This document shows positions 35,322-43,977 of a stretch of DNA of 64,000 nt, piece after piece. The notes under the pieces are model-generated. The model made no database searches, was not told the origin of the DNA, and saw only the letters and a program-made list of their open reading frames with translations. Source of the stretch: Sulfurovum sp. (GTDB lineage: Bacteria; Campylobacterota; Campylobacteria; Campylobacterales; Sulfurovaceae). Position numbers and translations under genes: made by a program. The DNA lies in assembly GCA_002733215.1 (NCBI GenBank), contig NVUY01000008.1, forward strand, positions 1 through 64,000. Reading direction: 5' to 3'. Position 1 is the first letter of the stretch, and each line of letters begins with the position of its first letter.

Positions 35322-35351
35322 TTATACTTATACTTATACTTATACTTATAC
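35322..35351. repeat. (TTATAC)5 microsatellite
   Basis: Five perfect TTATAC units in tandem. It lies 80 bp after the ATPase stop and in no credible gene, so it would not switch a reading frame. Every unit contains a TATACT-like -10 word. Confidence 0.85.
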
Positions 35352-35431
35352 GAGAAGAGACGGTGCACGTGGTGATGGTATTTAGATAGAGGGCTTTGTA
35401 GCATTAGCATCACCTTACACCTATATTTTTA

Positions 35432-35521
35432 AAAGATGGATATACTCAGGGAGAATTAGCACGGTATCTGGGTGTATCAGCCGCTTTGGTTTCTTATGTC
35501 TTTAGGAGTTCTAGTGATTAG
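35432..35521 (+). pseudogene. Transposase C-terminal remnant (copy 2)
   Basis: Reads KDGYTQGELARYLGVSAALV... and ends YVFRSSSD then stop. G-Y-T-Q-x-E-x-A-x-Y-L-G-V-S is the usual C-terminal helix-turn-helix of REP-associated tyrosine transposases. No upstream catalytic domain was found. The 86-bp overlap with copy 1 shows that the region duplicated or that two insertions decayed alike. Confidence 0.55.
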
Positions 35522-35547
35522 TGGTTTGTTACCTGACCCTAAATTTT
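35462..35547 (+). repeat. 86-bp repeat, second copy
   Basis: Almost identical to 33812-33897. It covers the end of the transposase remnant and continues into GTGGTTTGTTACCTGACCCT. The two copies are about 1.65 kb apart in direct orientation and flank the DUF4143-type ATPase gene. Confidence 0.7.
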
Positions 35548-35619
35548 AAATTTCGATTGCGTTCAGATGATATCTATTTTCAGTAATAATTATTTTATAA
35601 AAAGTGAGAAAATATAAAT

Positions 35620-35884
35620 ATGAAACTTACAGCATATGCAGATGAGTTTGGTAATAATTCATTTAAATTTGATACACAAGGTACACATTTTATTATTGCA
35701 ACAGTTATTGTCAAGCTAGATATGATTAAAACACTTGAATCAGAAATTGATAATATTAGAGAGAAACATAAGTTCCAGACTGGAGAATTAAAGTCAAATA
35801 AAGTTGGTCAAAATACAAGTAGAAGAATTAGAATAAGCTAAAAAGTATGGGAAGGTATATATACTTAAGCCTGTTGCCGCATAG
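35620..35884 (+). pseudogene. DUF3800 gene remnant (truncated, frameshifted)
   Basis: The intact frame gives 73 residues, MKLTAYADEFGNNSFKF...LESEIDNIREKH, which match the N-terminal quarter of DUF3800 proteins (Y-x-D-E-S-G start, RNase H-like fold). After the stop, another frame reads AKKYGKVYILKPVA, like the next conserved strand. So the gene decayed by frameshift and lost its C terminus. DUF3800 genes are common in mobile or defence regions. Confidence 0.65.
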
Positions 35885-36049
35885 ATGATTGCCTAGTAGC
35901 CATTATTTTGTAACTTCAAAGCATAGGTGTCAGACAATAATAACTCATTTCCAACAAAAATACTATGTCACCCCAAACATGAACGGAAGCTACTCCATCA
36001 TCTGCTATAATACACAGCATAAAACATACAGCTAACCCAAGGAAAGAAA

Positions 36050-37309
36050 ATGAACAAAGCAGATTTTAATGAAGGTCTTTTGGGCTTTTTAGATGCATCA
36101 CCTACACCTTTTCATGCTACACAAAATATGGCTATGATGCTTGCAAATGCTGGATTTGTTCGACTCCTTGAAGAAGAGAAATGGGAGGTAGAAGAGGGAG
36201 CCAAATACTATGTGACACGTAATGACTCTTCACTTATAGCATTTACTTACCCTAAAGCCTCTAACTATATGATGTTAGGATGTCATACAGACTCACCTAA
36301 CTTAAAACTAAAACCAAACCCTGTCATAAAAGAGCATGGTGTGGTGAAGTTTGCTGTGCAGCCCTATGGTGGACTGCTTCTTAATCCTTGGTTTGACAGA
36401 GATTTGTCAATGGCAGGGAAAGTCTCCTACCTCAATGCACAAGATGAGATAAAAGAAACACTCATAGATGTGCGTAAATCCATAGCCATCATCCCCTCAC
36501 TTGCCATACACCTAGACAAAAAGGCAAATACAGAGCGTACAGTCAACAAGCAAACAGACATTTCTCCCATACTTTCAACCAATGATGACTTTGACTTTGA
36601 AGACTTTATACGTGGGCAGTTAGAAGAAAATGAAATACGTGATGTCAAAGAACTCTACGCTTCAGAGTTGAGCTTATATGCAACACAAAAAGCGTCTTAT
36701 GTAGGTCTTCAAGACGACTTTATAGCCTCGGCAAGGCTAGATAACCTTTTGTCTTGTTATGTGGGTCTGGTATCACTTTGTTCAGTAGATGCAGATGTAC
36801 CTATGCTTTTAATAGCCAGTGACCATGAAGAAGTGGGTAGTGTCTCTAGCTCTGGAGCGGCGGGAAGCTTTTTGGAAAATACACTTACACGTATGTACCC
36901 TGACTATGATGCATATATGCATATGATACGCACCTCTATGATGATAAGTGCAGACAACGCACATGCCATACACCCAAACTATGCAGATAAACACGACAAA
37001 AACCACAGCCCATACATAAACAAAGGTACAGTTATAAAAGTAAACGCCAACCAACGGTATGCTTCAAACACTACAAGTATTTCAAAGTTTATGCATGTGG
37101 CTAAAAAGGCAGGAGAACCGTACCAGCAGTTTGTTACACGTTCAGACATGGGATGTGGCTCAACCATAGGGCCTATCACCGCCACAAGACTAGGTATAGA
37201 AACACTTGACATTGGACTACCCACTTATGCGATGCATTCTATACGTGAATTGGCAGGGGCAGATGATGCTTATTCGTTATACAAGATTTTACTTGGGTGG
37301 AGAAATTGA
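36050..37309 (+). CDS. M18 family aminopeptidase
   Basis: 419 aa cytosolic metallopeptidase cleaving N-terminal acidic or neutral residues. It opens with the M18 signature FLDASPTPFHATQNMA. Zinc ligands lie in GCHTDSPNLKLKP (His and Asp), ASDHEEVGS (Glu-Glu) and the late MGCGSTIGPIT and YAMHS (His). AAGGAAAGAAA precedes the ATG. Length fits the family (400-460). Confidence 0.93.
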   Translation: MNKADFNEGLLGFLDASPTPFHATQNMAMMLANAGFVRLLEEEKWEVEEGAKYYVTRNDSSLIAFTYPKASNYMMLGCHTDSPNLKLKPNPVIKEHGVVKFAVQPYGGLLLNPWFDRDLSMAGKVSYLNAQDEIKETLIDVRKSIAIIPSLAIHLDKKANTERTVNKQTDISPILSTNDDFDFEDFIRGQLEENEIRDVKELYASELSLYATQKASYVGLQDDFIASARLDNLLSCYVGLVSLCSVDADVPMLLIASDHEEVGSVSSSGAAGSFLENTLTRMYPDYDAYMHMIRTSMMISADNAHAIHPNYADKHDKNHSPYINKGTVIKVNANQRYASNTTSISKFMHVAKKAGEPYQQFVTRSDMGCGSTIGPITATRLGIETLDIGLPTYAMHSIRELAGADDAYSLYKILLGWRN

Positions 37310-37439
37310 GGAAAATTTAGCTATTTCATCTCAAGGGCATTTCCTCGCTACAATAATGACAAATAATGGGGAGCATTATATATCTCAAAGGATTGAAGAT
37401 AAAAAGTATATAATCACCTATCTAAAATAAGGCTAACCC

Positions 37440-38366
37440 ATGGCAAAACATCCAACACTTTTACAACATTTCCGTTCTTTCGCTTTCCAAAACAACATAA
37501 AAGACTTTGATAAGGCATTGGAATATTTTACTGTTTTTGGTGGTACGGGGTGGGATGTGGATATCTCGAAAAGTGTGGCAGCCCTCATCGAAGAGAAAGT
37601 ACTTGCTAACTATGAAGCTCTGCATGAGAGTATGACGCGGTATACACACAATAATGGCTTATACCATATGCTGTTGTCCATTATTGCATTGGGTGTAAAC
37701 CATGAAAATGATGTGTTAAAAAAGGCCAAAGTAGGTAGAGACAAAGGTGAAGAAGCCATCGACTACTTGGTTAGTAAAAGTTTAATCAAGTTTGATTTGT
37801 CTGTAGAAAAACCTTTAAAAGAGGGGGGAGGTAAATCGGACAGAGTCTTGTTTGACTTACCTTTTATGCGTTTCTGGTTTGCTATGATTTCTCCTAACTA
37901 CCAAAGTGTTTCCCAAGGTAATTATGATGAATTTGTACAAAAATGGCATAAAATAAGAGACAACTTTTCCATTTTACTAAATAATATTTTACTTTTAGAA
38001 CTCGTGAAAGAAACATTTAACGCAAAGTCTAAAGATGACCCTATTGTAACTATAGGTTCTTACTACGATAAAAAGTTAGAGATAGACATACTTGCCAAAA
38101 GAAAGTCAGGTGCTATGATAGCTGGTGCCTGTAAATACTCTAAAGAGCCAGCAAAGAGTAATATGATGCATACCCTTATAGAGAAGTGTGAAAAAGCAGA
38201 ACTGGAAATTTCTGATTATGTACTTTTTTCTAAAAATGGATTTATTCCAGAAGTTGAAGCGTTGAAAGAAAAGGAAGTGGTACTTTTGTCTCGAACAGCA
38301 CTTTCTTCGTTACTAGATGACTTGAGTGAAGATGATCTATTGGTGTACAGGAACAAAAAGTACTAA
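37440..38366 (+). CDS. DUF234-domain protein with nuclease-like C terminus
   Basis: 308 aa. The middle part contains DKGEEAIDYLVSKSLIKFDLS and FDLPFMRFWFAMISPNY, the DUF234 core normally fused to an archaeal-type ATPase. Here the ATPase domain is absent, a stand-alone form I believe is common in Campylobacterota. LEIDILAKRKSGAMIAGACKYS has the D...(E/A)xK spacing of PD-(D/E)XK nucleases, but activity is not shown. TATAAT lies about 27 bp upstream. Neighbours give no clue. Confidence 0.75.
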   Translation: MAKHPTLLQHFRSFAFQNNIKDFDKALEYFTVFGGTGWDVDISKSVAALIEEKVLANYEALHESMTRYTHNNGLYHMLLSIIALGVNHENDVLKKAKVGRDKGEEAIDYLVSKSLIKFDLSVEKPLKEGGGKSDRVLFDLPFMRFWFAMISPNYQSVSQGNYDEFVQKWHKIRDNFSILLNNILLLELVKETFNAKSKDDPIVTIGSYYDKKLEIDILAKRKSGAMIAGACKYSKEPAKSNMMHTLIEKCEKAELEISDYVLFSKNGFIPEVEALKEKEVVLLSRTALSSLLDDLSEDDLLVYRNKKY

Positions 38367-38370
38367 CTCA

Positions 38371-40146
38371 TTAAAAAGGCCAAAATACCATGATGAGTGG
38401 AATAGACACAGCAAGTATAAGTAGCTCTAAAGGCAGACCCATTCGCCAATAGTCACCAAATTTATACCCACCTGGACCCATGATGATAGTGTTATTTTTA
38501 TGACCAATAGGCGATAAAAAAGCACAAGAAGCTGCAACAGCAACTCCCATAAGAAAGGCATCTGGGTTAACACCCAGCTCATTTGCAAGGCTTATGCCTA
38601 CGGGTGCTGCTACTAGTACAGTGGCTATGTTGTTAAGCATATCTGAGAGTGTCATGGTGACTACCATCAAGAGTGCCAAGACAGCCACCACTGGCCAACC
38701 ATCGGTCATGCTAAGGATACCATTGGCAATGAGTTGCGTCCCCCCTGATGCTTCAAGTGCCGCGCCTAGTGGGATGAGGGATGCCACGAGGACTATGACT
38801 GACCACTGTACGGAATGGTACATTTGTGAGGGTGTGAGTACTTTTAAAAATCCATAAAGAACAACGACCATAGCGAGTGCAACAGGTAGATACACGATGC
38901 CAAAACTTGACAGAGCAATGGCAAGTGCAAAGAGGGAAATAGCCAAGCCTGCTTTGTCTCGTTGAATCACTTGTAGCCCTCGCTTCTCTAAGGGTAATGC
39001 ACCTAGCCATTGCGTTGTATTGTTTAGTTGTTCATTTTCTCCCATGAGTAACAGTACATCACCCGCTTTAATCAGAGTTTTTCTCACTCTTTTACGCAGC
39101 GTCTTACCTTGTCTTGAAATCCCAAGTAACATAATCCCCTGTCTACTCAATAGACGAACATCATTTGCGGATTGTCCTACGATTTGTGCATCATAAGGTA
39201 TGGTTACTTCTGTCATGTGAAGTGTTCCTGCCAGTGTACCTTTGTGTTTTGATGATTTGGAATACGATAATTTGAGTTCTCCAGACAAACTTTCAAGAGA
39301 CTTTGGACTAGCCTCTATAACCAGTAGGTCACTCTTTCTAATCTCTTCATCAAGGGCTATACCAGGTAGTCTTTTCCCTTTTCTAATCAACCCAATGATG
39401 ATGGCATCATGTTCTTCTGTTAATTGTTCTAGTTGTGAAATGCTTTGTCCAATGGCAGAAGAATTATGATCGAAACCAATCTCTATGGTATAGTCATCTA
39501 AGTTTCGTAGATCATGAGAGGTATTTTTCTTTTGAGTGGACTCTGGAACAAGTCGCCAACCTATAAGCGAAACAAAAGCTATACCCGCAACAGCAGCTCC
39601 CAGTCCAACGTATGCAAAGTCAAACATAGTATAAGGGTCTCCTAGAGCAGTCTCACGAAATTGAGAGATGACAATGTTAGGAGGAGTCCCGATGAGTGTG
39701 ACCATCCCACCTAAGATAGTAGCAAAGGAAAGAGGCATAAGTGTTTTAGAGGGGGAACGTTTAGCCCGTTTAGCAGTTTGGATATCTACAGGCATAAGTA
39801 AGGCTAAGGTAGCAACATTATTCATAAAAGCAGACATGATAGCCCCAAGTATACCTATGGAAGCTATATGAGAAACCAAAGACCTACTAGAGTCTATAAA
39901 TTTTTCTGAGAGCATTTCTATGGCACCTGATTGAGACAATGCCTTAGAGATCATGAGTACCAGAGCGATAATAATAACAGCAGGATGTCCAAAGCCTGAA
40001 AACGCAGCTTCTTTAGGAATGACATTTAACAATAATCCTAATGATAATGCCCCAAAGGCTACAAGATCATACCTCCATCTTCCCCAAACGAGGAGTACAA
40101 GTACACCTCCCATCAATAAAAATAAAGTGATTTGTTCATAAGTCAT
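38371..40146 (-). CDS. SLC13/DASS-type permease with TrkA-C domains
   Basis: 591 aa from MTYEQITLFLL; AAAGGA sits before it, within the track's seven-residue extension, and either start is possible. Two bundles of hydrophobic helices flank two RCK_C/TrkA-C regulatory domains (about 200-360). IGTPPNIVISQFRE and the late SPIGHKNNTIIMGPGGY are the paired SNT-like substrate loops. It likely moves sulfate or a dicarboxylate with Na+. Sulfur-oxidising relatives carry many such transporters; the substrate is not readable here. Confidence 0.87.
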   Translation of the reverse strand: MTYEQITLFLLMGGVLVLLVWGRWRYDLVAFGALSLGLLLNVIPKEAAFSGFGHPAVIIIALVLMISKALSQSGAIEMLSEKFIDSSRSLVSHIASIGILGAIMSAFMNNVATLALLMPVDIQTAKRAKRSPSKTLMPLSFATILGGMVTLIGTPPNIVISQFRETALGDPYTMFDFAYVGLGAAVAGIAFVSLIGWRLVPESTQKKNTSHDLRNLDDYTIEIGFDHNSSAIGQSISQLEQLTEEHDAIIIGLIRKGKRLPGIALDEEIRKSDLLVIEASPKSLESLSGELKLSYSKSSKHKGTLAGTLHMTEVTIPYDAQIVGQSANDVRLLSRQGIMLLGISRQGKTLRKRVRKTLIKAGDVLLLMGENEQLNNTTQWLGALPLEKRGLQVIQRDKAGLAISLFALAIALSSFGIVYLPVALAMVVVLYGFLKVLTPSQMYHSVQWSVIVLVASLIPLGAALEASGGTQLIANGILSMTDGWPVVAVLALLMVVTMTLSDMLNNIATVLVAAPVGISLANELGVNPDAFLMGVAVAASCAFLSPIGHKNNTIIMGPGGYKFGDYWRMGLPLELLILAVSIPLIMVFWPF

Positions 40147-40342
40147 GTTAGGAATGTATCCTTTCATTATAGTGTTTTATTATAGTGTAAAAAAACAAAT
40201 ATTTTGCCAGTTTTTTGAGTAAATTTATAATTCTTTAGTGTAAAATTTATTTTCTCTTCTCAGTATTTTATGGGTAGTATATACATAGAAATTCAGAGTA
40301 GCATTATTTTTACTTAAAGATAATCAAAATAAAAGGATATAG

Positions 40343-41077
40343 ATGAAGTTAATACAAGTAAATACTCTTGATGAAGTTATCGATCAACTTGAAGTCTATA
40401 TTGATGACTGCATACAAACACAAAATCGAATGGGTTATTTTTCAACCTTATATCTTGAGGTAACTAAAGAGGTAAAGGAAGGTATTAGAACTTCACGTTT
40501 TGAAGATGGCCCTCGTATGGAAGTTTTAGATGTACACTTTGCAAACTTATTTTTTAGCTCTACTCAAGAGCCCTCTGTTGTATGGAAAAAAGCTTTCACG
40601 AGTGCGAAGTTTTCTAAGTTTATCTTAGTACAACACCTTCTTTTAGGTATGAATGCTCATATCAACTTTGATTTAGCACTTGCAGTAAATCAAAGTGTTA
40701 ATAAGGCTGAAATGGATGACTTGTTTAGGGATTATAGTGAAATCAATAGTATTTTAATAGAACAAATCGATGTTATGCAAGAAAAAGTGAATAGAAGCTG
40801 GTGGATTTTTAGAGTTCTAGACCTTATAGCACTAAGATTTGATGAATTACTAGTTGGGTTTAGTTTAATTAAAGCACGTGAGAGTGCCTGGAACTATGCC
40901 AAACAGATACAAAATGAAGACAAGGTTGATAAAGCATTAGAAGAGATGGAAACCTTAACTCTGTCTTTTTCCAATATACTTATCAAACCTAAGGGACTTA
41001 TTATTAATACAATTATATGGATAAACCACCTTTGTGAACCAAAATCAGTTAGTAAGTTAATTAAGACAATACGATGA
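40343..41077 (+). CDS. DUF5995 family protein
   Basis: 244 aa, all alpha-helical by eye. The motif FILVQHLLLGMNAHINFDLALA is the DUF5995 core, where H-x(6)-N-x-H-I-x-x-D could bind metal. MGYFSTLYLEVTKEVKEGI is the other conserved part. No signal peptide. AAAAGGATATAG precedes the ATG. The family has no known function. It is the first gene before the lipid-oxidation cluster, with its own gap, so operon membership is uncertain. Confidence 0.75.
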   Translation: MKLIQVNTLDEVIDQLEVYIDDCIQTQNRMGYFSTLYLEVTKEVKEGIRTSRFEDGPRMEVLDVHFANLFFSSTQEPSVVWKKAFTSAKFSKFILVQHLLLGMNAHINFDLALAVNQSVNKAEMDDLFRDYSEINSILIEQIDVMQEKVNRSWWIFRVLDLIALRFDELLVGFSLIKARESAWNYAKQIQNEDKVDKALEEMETLTLSFSNILIKPKGLIINTIIWINHLCEPKSVSKLIKTIR

Positions 41078-41119
41078 AGCTTACTATACGTTAGACAACT
41101 TTTTAAATCTACCCAACGG

Positions 41120-41195
41120 TTTATATTGTTACACAATCACTGCACATGGATTAAATATACTTAAGTATATTTTTAAAATTTGTATTTTAAAGGTT
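41120..41195 (+). repeat. 76-bp upstream repeat (copy 1) with palindrome
   Basis: Matches 43781-43856 over 76 bp with few differences and no gap. It ends at the ribosome site of the patatin gene. The core 41153-41172 is AAATATACTTAAGTATATTT, a perfect 20-bp palindrome that looks like an operator. Confidence 0.75.
41153..41172. promoter_or_regulatory. Putative operator palindrome (copy 1)
   Basis: AAATATACTTAAGTATATTT, identical to 43814-43833. It lies about 26 bp before the patatin start, the place for a repressor or activator dimer to bind. Confidence 0.55.
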
Positions 41196-41197
41196 TC

Positions 41198-43687
41198 ATG
41201 ATGTCTAATGAAAAAGAAAAACAGCTACTTTTATTTTGTCAGAAAAGTGAGTTTGTAGAGGTGTTGAAAAAAGTTCAAGATGAAACGGGTGAAGATATTA
41301 TTGGTGATTTGATCCTTTTAAATAAGTTACTTAAAGATCAAGACAAAATAGATCAAGTATGTGAAAAATTGGACGATATATTTACAAAAAATAAAGAAAT
41401 ATTACAATTAGATAAGAAAGATGCCATAGAAAAGTTGCTTTTAGAATCTGAAAAAAAACAACTTATAGGTATTTGGGAAAGAATCCATTATACGATTACT
41501 TTATACCATATCAAAAAACAAGAGATGCAGAAGATAAAAGAAAGAAGAAAGAAAATTAATGGAGGGGAAGAAAATGCAAGCAAATATCGAAATGATGGAA
41601 GTTTTGGTCTTGCATTATCCGGAGGGGGTGTTCGCTCTGCCACTTTTAACTTAGGCTTGCTGCAAGCATTGCAAAGATGTAAGCTCTTAAAAGATATAGA
41701 TTATCTTTCAACTGTTTCAGGAGGAGGGTATATAGGTTCTTCTTTAACATGGTTTATGTCAAAAGATGGGAAATTTCCATTTGGTACCACAAGAATCGAT
41801 ACTAACCATGAAAGTGGTAACAGGGTATCTTGGATTAGGGATCATGGAAGTTATCTTGCCCCAGGTGATGGATTAAGTATTTGGTCTTTTTTTGCTGCTT
41901 TACTAAGTGCTATGTTTAAAAATATAGTCATTATATTTTTATTTTTTATTTCAATCTTTATTATTCTCAGTATACCATTTACAAGTTTTATGGGGATGTT
42001 TATTGGCTTTTGTATGTTTATTGGACTCATAGTCTTAGCATTCAAAATATTACCATTACAAATATTACACCATAAAAAGAAACTCTATATCCCAGTAAGC
42101 ATTATCCTTTTTGGATGGCTTTTTTATACTTTTTTATTTCCCTTATGTCAATCTAACGGTTTTGCATTTATTTTAACTACAGGAGTTTTTTATATTACAC
42201 TATTGGCTTTATATACTTTTCCCGACATCAAAAGTGATTATTCATTTATAAATGAAAGAAGTTGGAAAATAATTCATGGTAATTTATTGATGTATAGTAG
42301 CTTTTTTATTTTACTTGGGCTACTAACCTATACATTTGGTTTCCATCATATTAAAGAAGGAATAGATTTTCAAGAACTCTATGATGATGTATATTTAGCA
42401 CTCATCTCAGGGAGTTCTGGACTTATGATTATTTTAGGTGCATTAAAACAATTTTCTAACAATCGATATAAAAGTATTTTATTATTTGTTGGTGTCAATC
42501 TCCTGCTAGTTGGGTTAATATGGGTATTTTATATATTAGCGATATTTTTGCATAACTATATGAATATATTTTTTATGAATATATTTGTTTGGTATGATTT
42601 ACCAAACTTTATAGAGTCTTTTCCCGTAATTATAACTGTCTCTGCATCAATCGTTTTATTTCTATTATATCGATATATGGATCTTATGGATGTAAACTAT
42701 ACCTCTATGCATCGCTTTTATAAAAACCGATTAAAAGAAGCTTTTATACCTGGCACAGATGATAGTGAAATCTCTAAATCATATTTATGTAACCTGGACA
42801 CACTTCAATCACCATACCACATCATCAATACTGCAGTCAATACAATCAATTCCCAAAAAGTAAAATTACAAGGTAGAGGAGGCGATAATTTCATTTTTAG
42901 TCCACTGGTATCAGGGTCAAATGTGACAGGATATATTGAAACTAAAAAATACGAAGGAGGTACTATTGATTTAGCAACTGCAATGACCATCTCAGGTGCT
43001 GCGGTCAGTCCACATACTTCTATAATGAGATCTAGAGCAATATCTTTTCTTTTAACTTTATTTAACATAAGACTTGGATATTGGATCAAAAATCCGAGCT
43101 TTTCTGGAAAAAAAGGAAAACTTGATTCAGCTGGATTCTATCATTTTTCTATGCTGTTTCGTGAGTTGTTTGGTAAAGCACTCGATGAGACTAAAAAATA
43201 TTTACTTTTAACTGATGGCGGACATTTTGAAAACCTAGCACTTTATGAGTTAGTACGTAGGAAATGTAGATATATTATCGTAAGTGATGCAGGTGCTGAT
43301 CCAGATAGAACTTTTGAAGATCTTGGTAAAGTAATTGAGATGGTGAGGGTTGATTTTGGTGCCCAAATTAATATAAATACAATGCCAATGCATGCCAAAG
43401 GAAAAAAACGTTTATCAGATCTTGCATTTGTCCATGGCAGCATAAAATATAAAGATGGAACAAAGGCAGATCTTATCTACGTAAATACAGTGATGATCAG
43501 AGAGCTTCCGGAAGATTTATATACCTATGCAAAAGTCAATCCACAGTTTCCTGACCAATCAACTGTAGATCAGTTTTTTGATGAAAAACAGTTTGAAGCC
43601 TATCGTGAACTTGGTTACCAGATAGGATATAAAATGTGTCAAGAGATGTCACATGCAGATTTTAGGCAGATATTTAATATAAAATAA
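41198..43687 (+). CDS. Membrane-embedded patatin-like phospholipase
   Basis: 829 aa from the ATG at 41198 (ATGATG; AAAGG before it). The patatin domain is split. Residues about 125-195 have LALSGGGVRSATFNLGLLQAL (oxyanion loop) and LSTVSGGGYIGSSLTW (nucleophile Ser elbow). Then six or so membrane helices fill about 235-490. The catalytic Asp comes in LLTDGGHFENLALYELV (about 675). It should release fatty acids from membrane lipids at the inner membrane. The helix insertion between the two halves is unusual against short soluble patatins. It precedes a fatty-acid-oxygenase-like gene sharing the same operator. Confidence 0.85.
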   Translation: MMSNEKEKQLLLFCQKSEFVEVLKKVQDETGEDIIGDLILLNKLLKDQDKIDQVCEKLDDIFTKNKEILQLDKKDAIEKLLLESEKKQLIGIWERIHYTITLYHIKKQEMQKIKERRKKINGGEENASKYRNDGSFGLALSGGGVRSATFNLGLLQALQRCKLLKDIDYLSTVSGGGYIGSSLTWFMSKDGKFPFGTTRIDTNHESGNRVSWIRDHGSYLAPGDGLSIWSFFAALLSAMFKNIVIIFLFFISIFIILSIPFTSFMGMFIGFCMFIGLIVLAFKILPLQILHHKKKLYIPVSIILFGWLFYTFLFPLCQSNGFAFILTTGVFYITLLALYTFPDIKSDYSFINERSWKIIHGNLLMYSSFFILLGLLTYTFGFHHIKEGIDFQELYDDVYLALISGSSGLMIILGALKQFSNNRYKSILLFVGVNLLLVGLIWVFYILAIFLHNYMNIFFMNIFVWYDLPNFIESFPVIITVSASIVLFLLYRYMDLMDVNYTSMHRFYKNRLKEAFIPGTDDSEISKSYLCNLDTLQSPYHIINTAVNTINSQKVKLQGRGGDNFIFSPLVSGSNVTGYIETKKYEGGTIDLATAMTISGAAVSPHTSIMRSRAISFLLTLFNIRLGYWIKNPSFSGKKGKLDSAGFYHFSMLFRELFGKALDETKKYLLLTDGGHFENLALYELVRRKCRYIIVSDAGADPDRTFEDLGKVIEMVRVDFGAQININTMPMHAKGKKRLSDLAFVHGSIKYKDGTKADLIYVNTVMIRELPEDLYTYAKVNPQFPDQSTVDQFFDEKQFEAYRELGYQIGYKMCQEMSHADFRQIFNIK

Positions 43688-43780
43688 GGAAGCATTATAT
43701 TGTGAGTTTTGGTGGTAGCATTTTATGTTGAATAAAAGTAGTCACAAGTGCATATCCAATTTTATAATTTACGTTAACTA

Positions 43781-43856
43781 TTTATATTATTACACAACAA
43801 CTGCACAGGGATCAAATATACTTAAGTATATTTTTAAAATTCTTATTTTAAAGGTT
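43781..43856 (+). repeat. 76-bp upstream repeat (copy 2) with palindrome
   Basis: Second copy of the 41120-41195 repeat. It is followed here by about 120 bp of leader before the peroxidase start. The conserved part includes TTACACAAYMACTGCACA as well as the palindrome at 43814-43833. Confidence 0.75.
43814..43833. promoter_or_regulatory. Putative operator palindrome (copy 2)
   Basis: AAATATACTTAAGTATATTT, identical to the copy upstream of the patatin gene. Confidence 0.55.
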
Positions 43857-43977
43857 AGGATTAGATAAGTGATAGTAGAACGTAGGGTTTTACTAATAAG
43901 GATTGCTTGTGTTTGTTCTGTAAATGTGAGCATTTGAAACGTAGTTCCGAAACTTAAGAAGTAGAGGAGACAGGACA

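Larger units (their letters stand above)
35242..35619. other. Non-coding stretch with microsatellite and repeat copies
   Basis: 378 bp without an intact gene. It holds the hexanucleotide tract at 35322-35351, the 24-bp repeat at 35401-35424, and the transposase remnant with its 86-bp repeat up to 35547. The last 70 bp are AT-rich and lead to the DUF3800 remnant. Confidence 0.6.
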
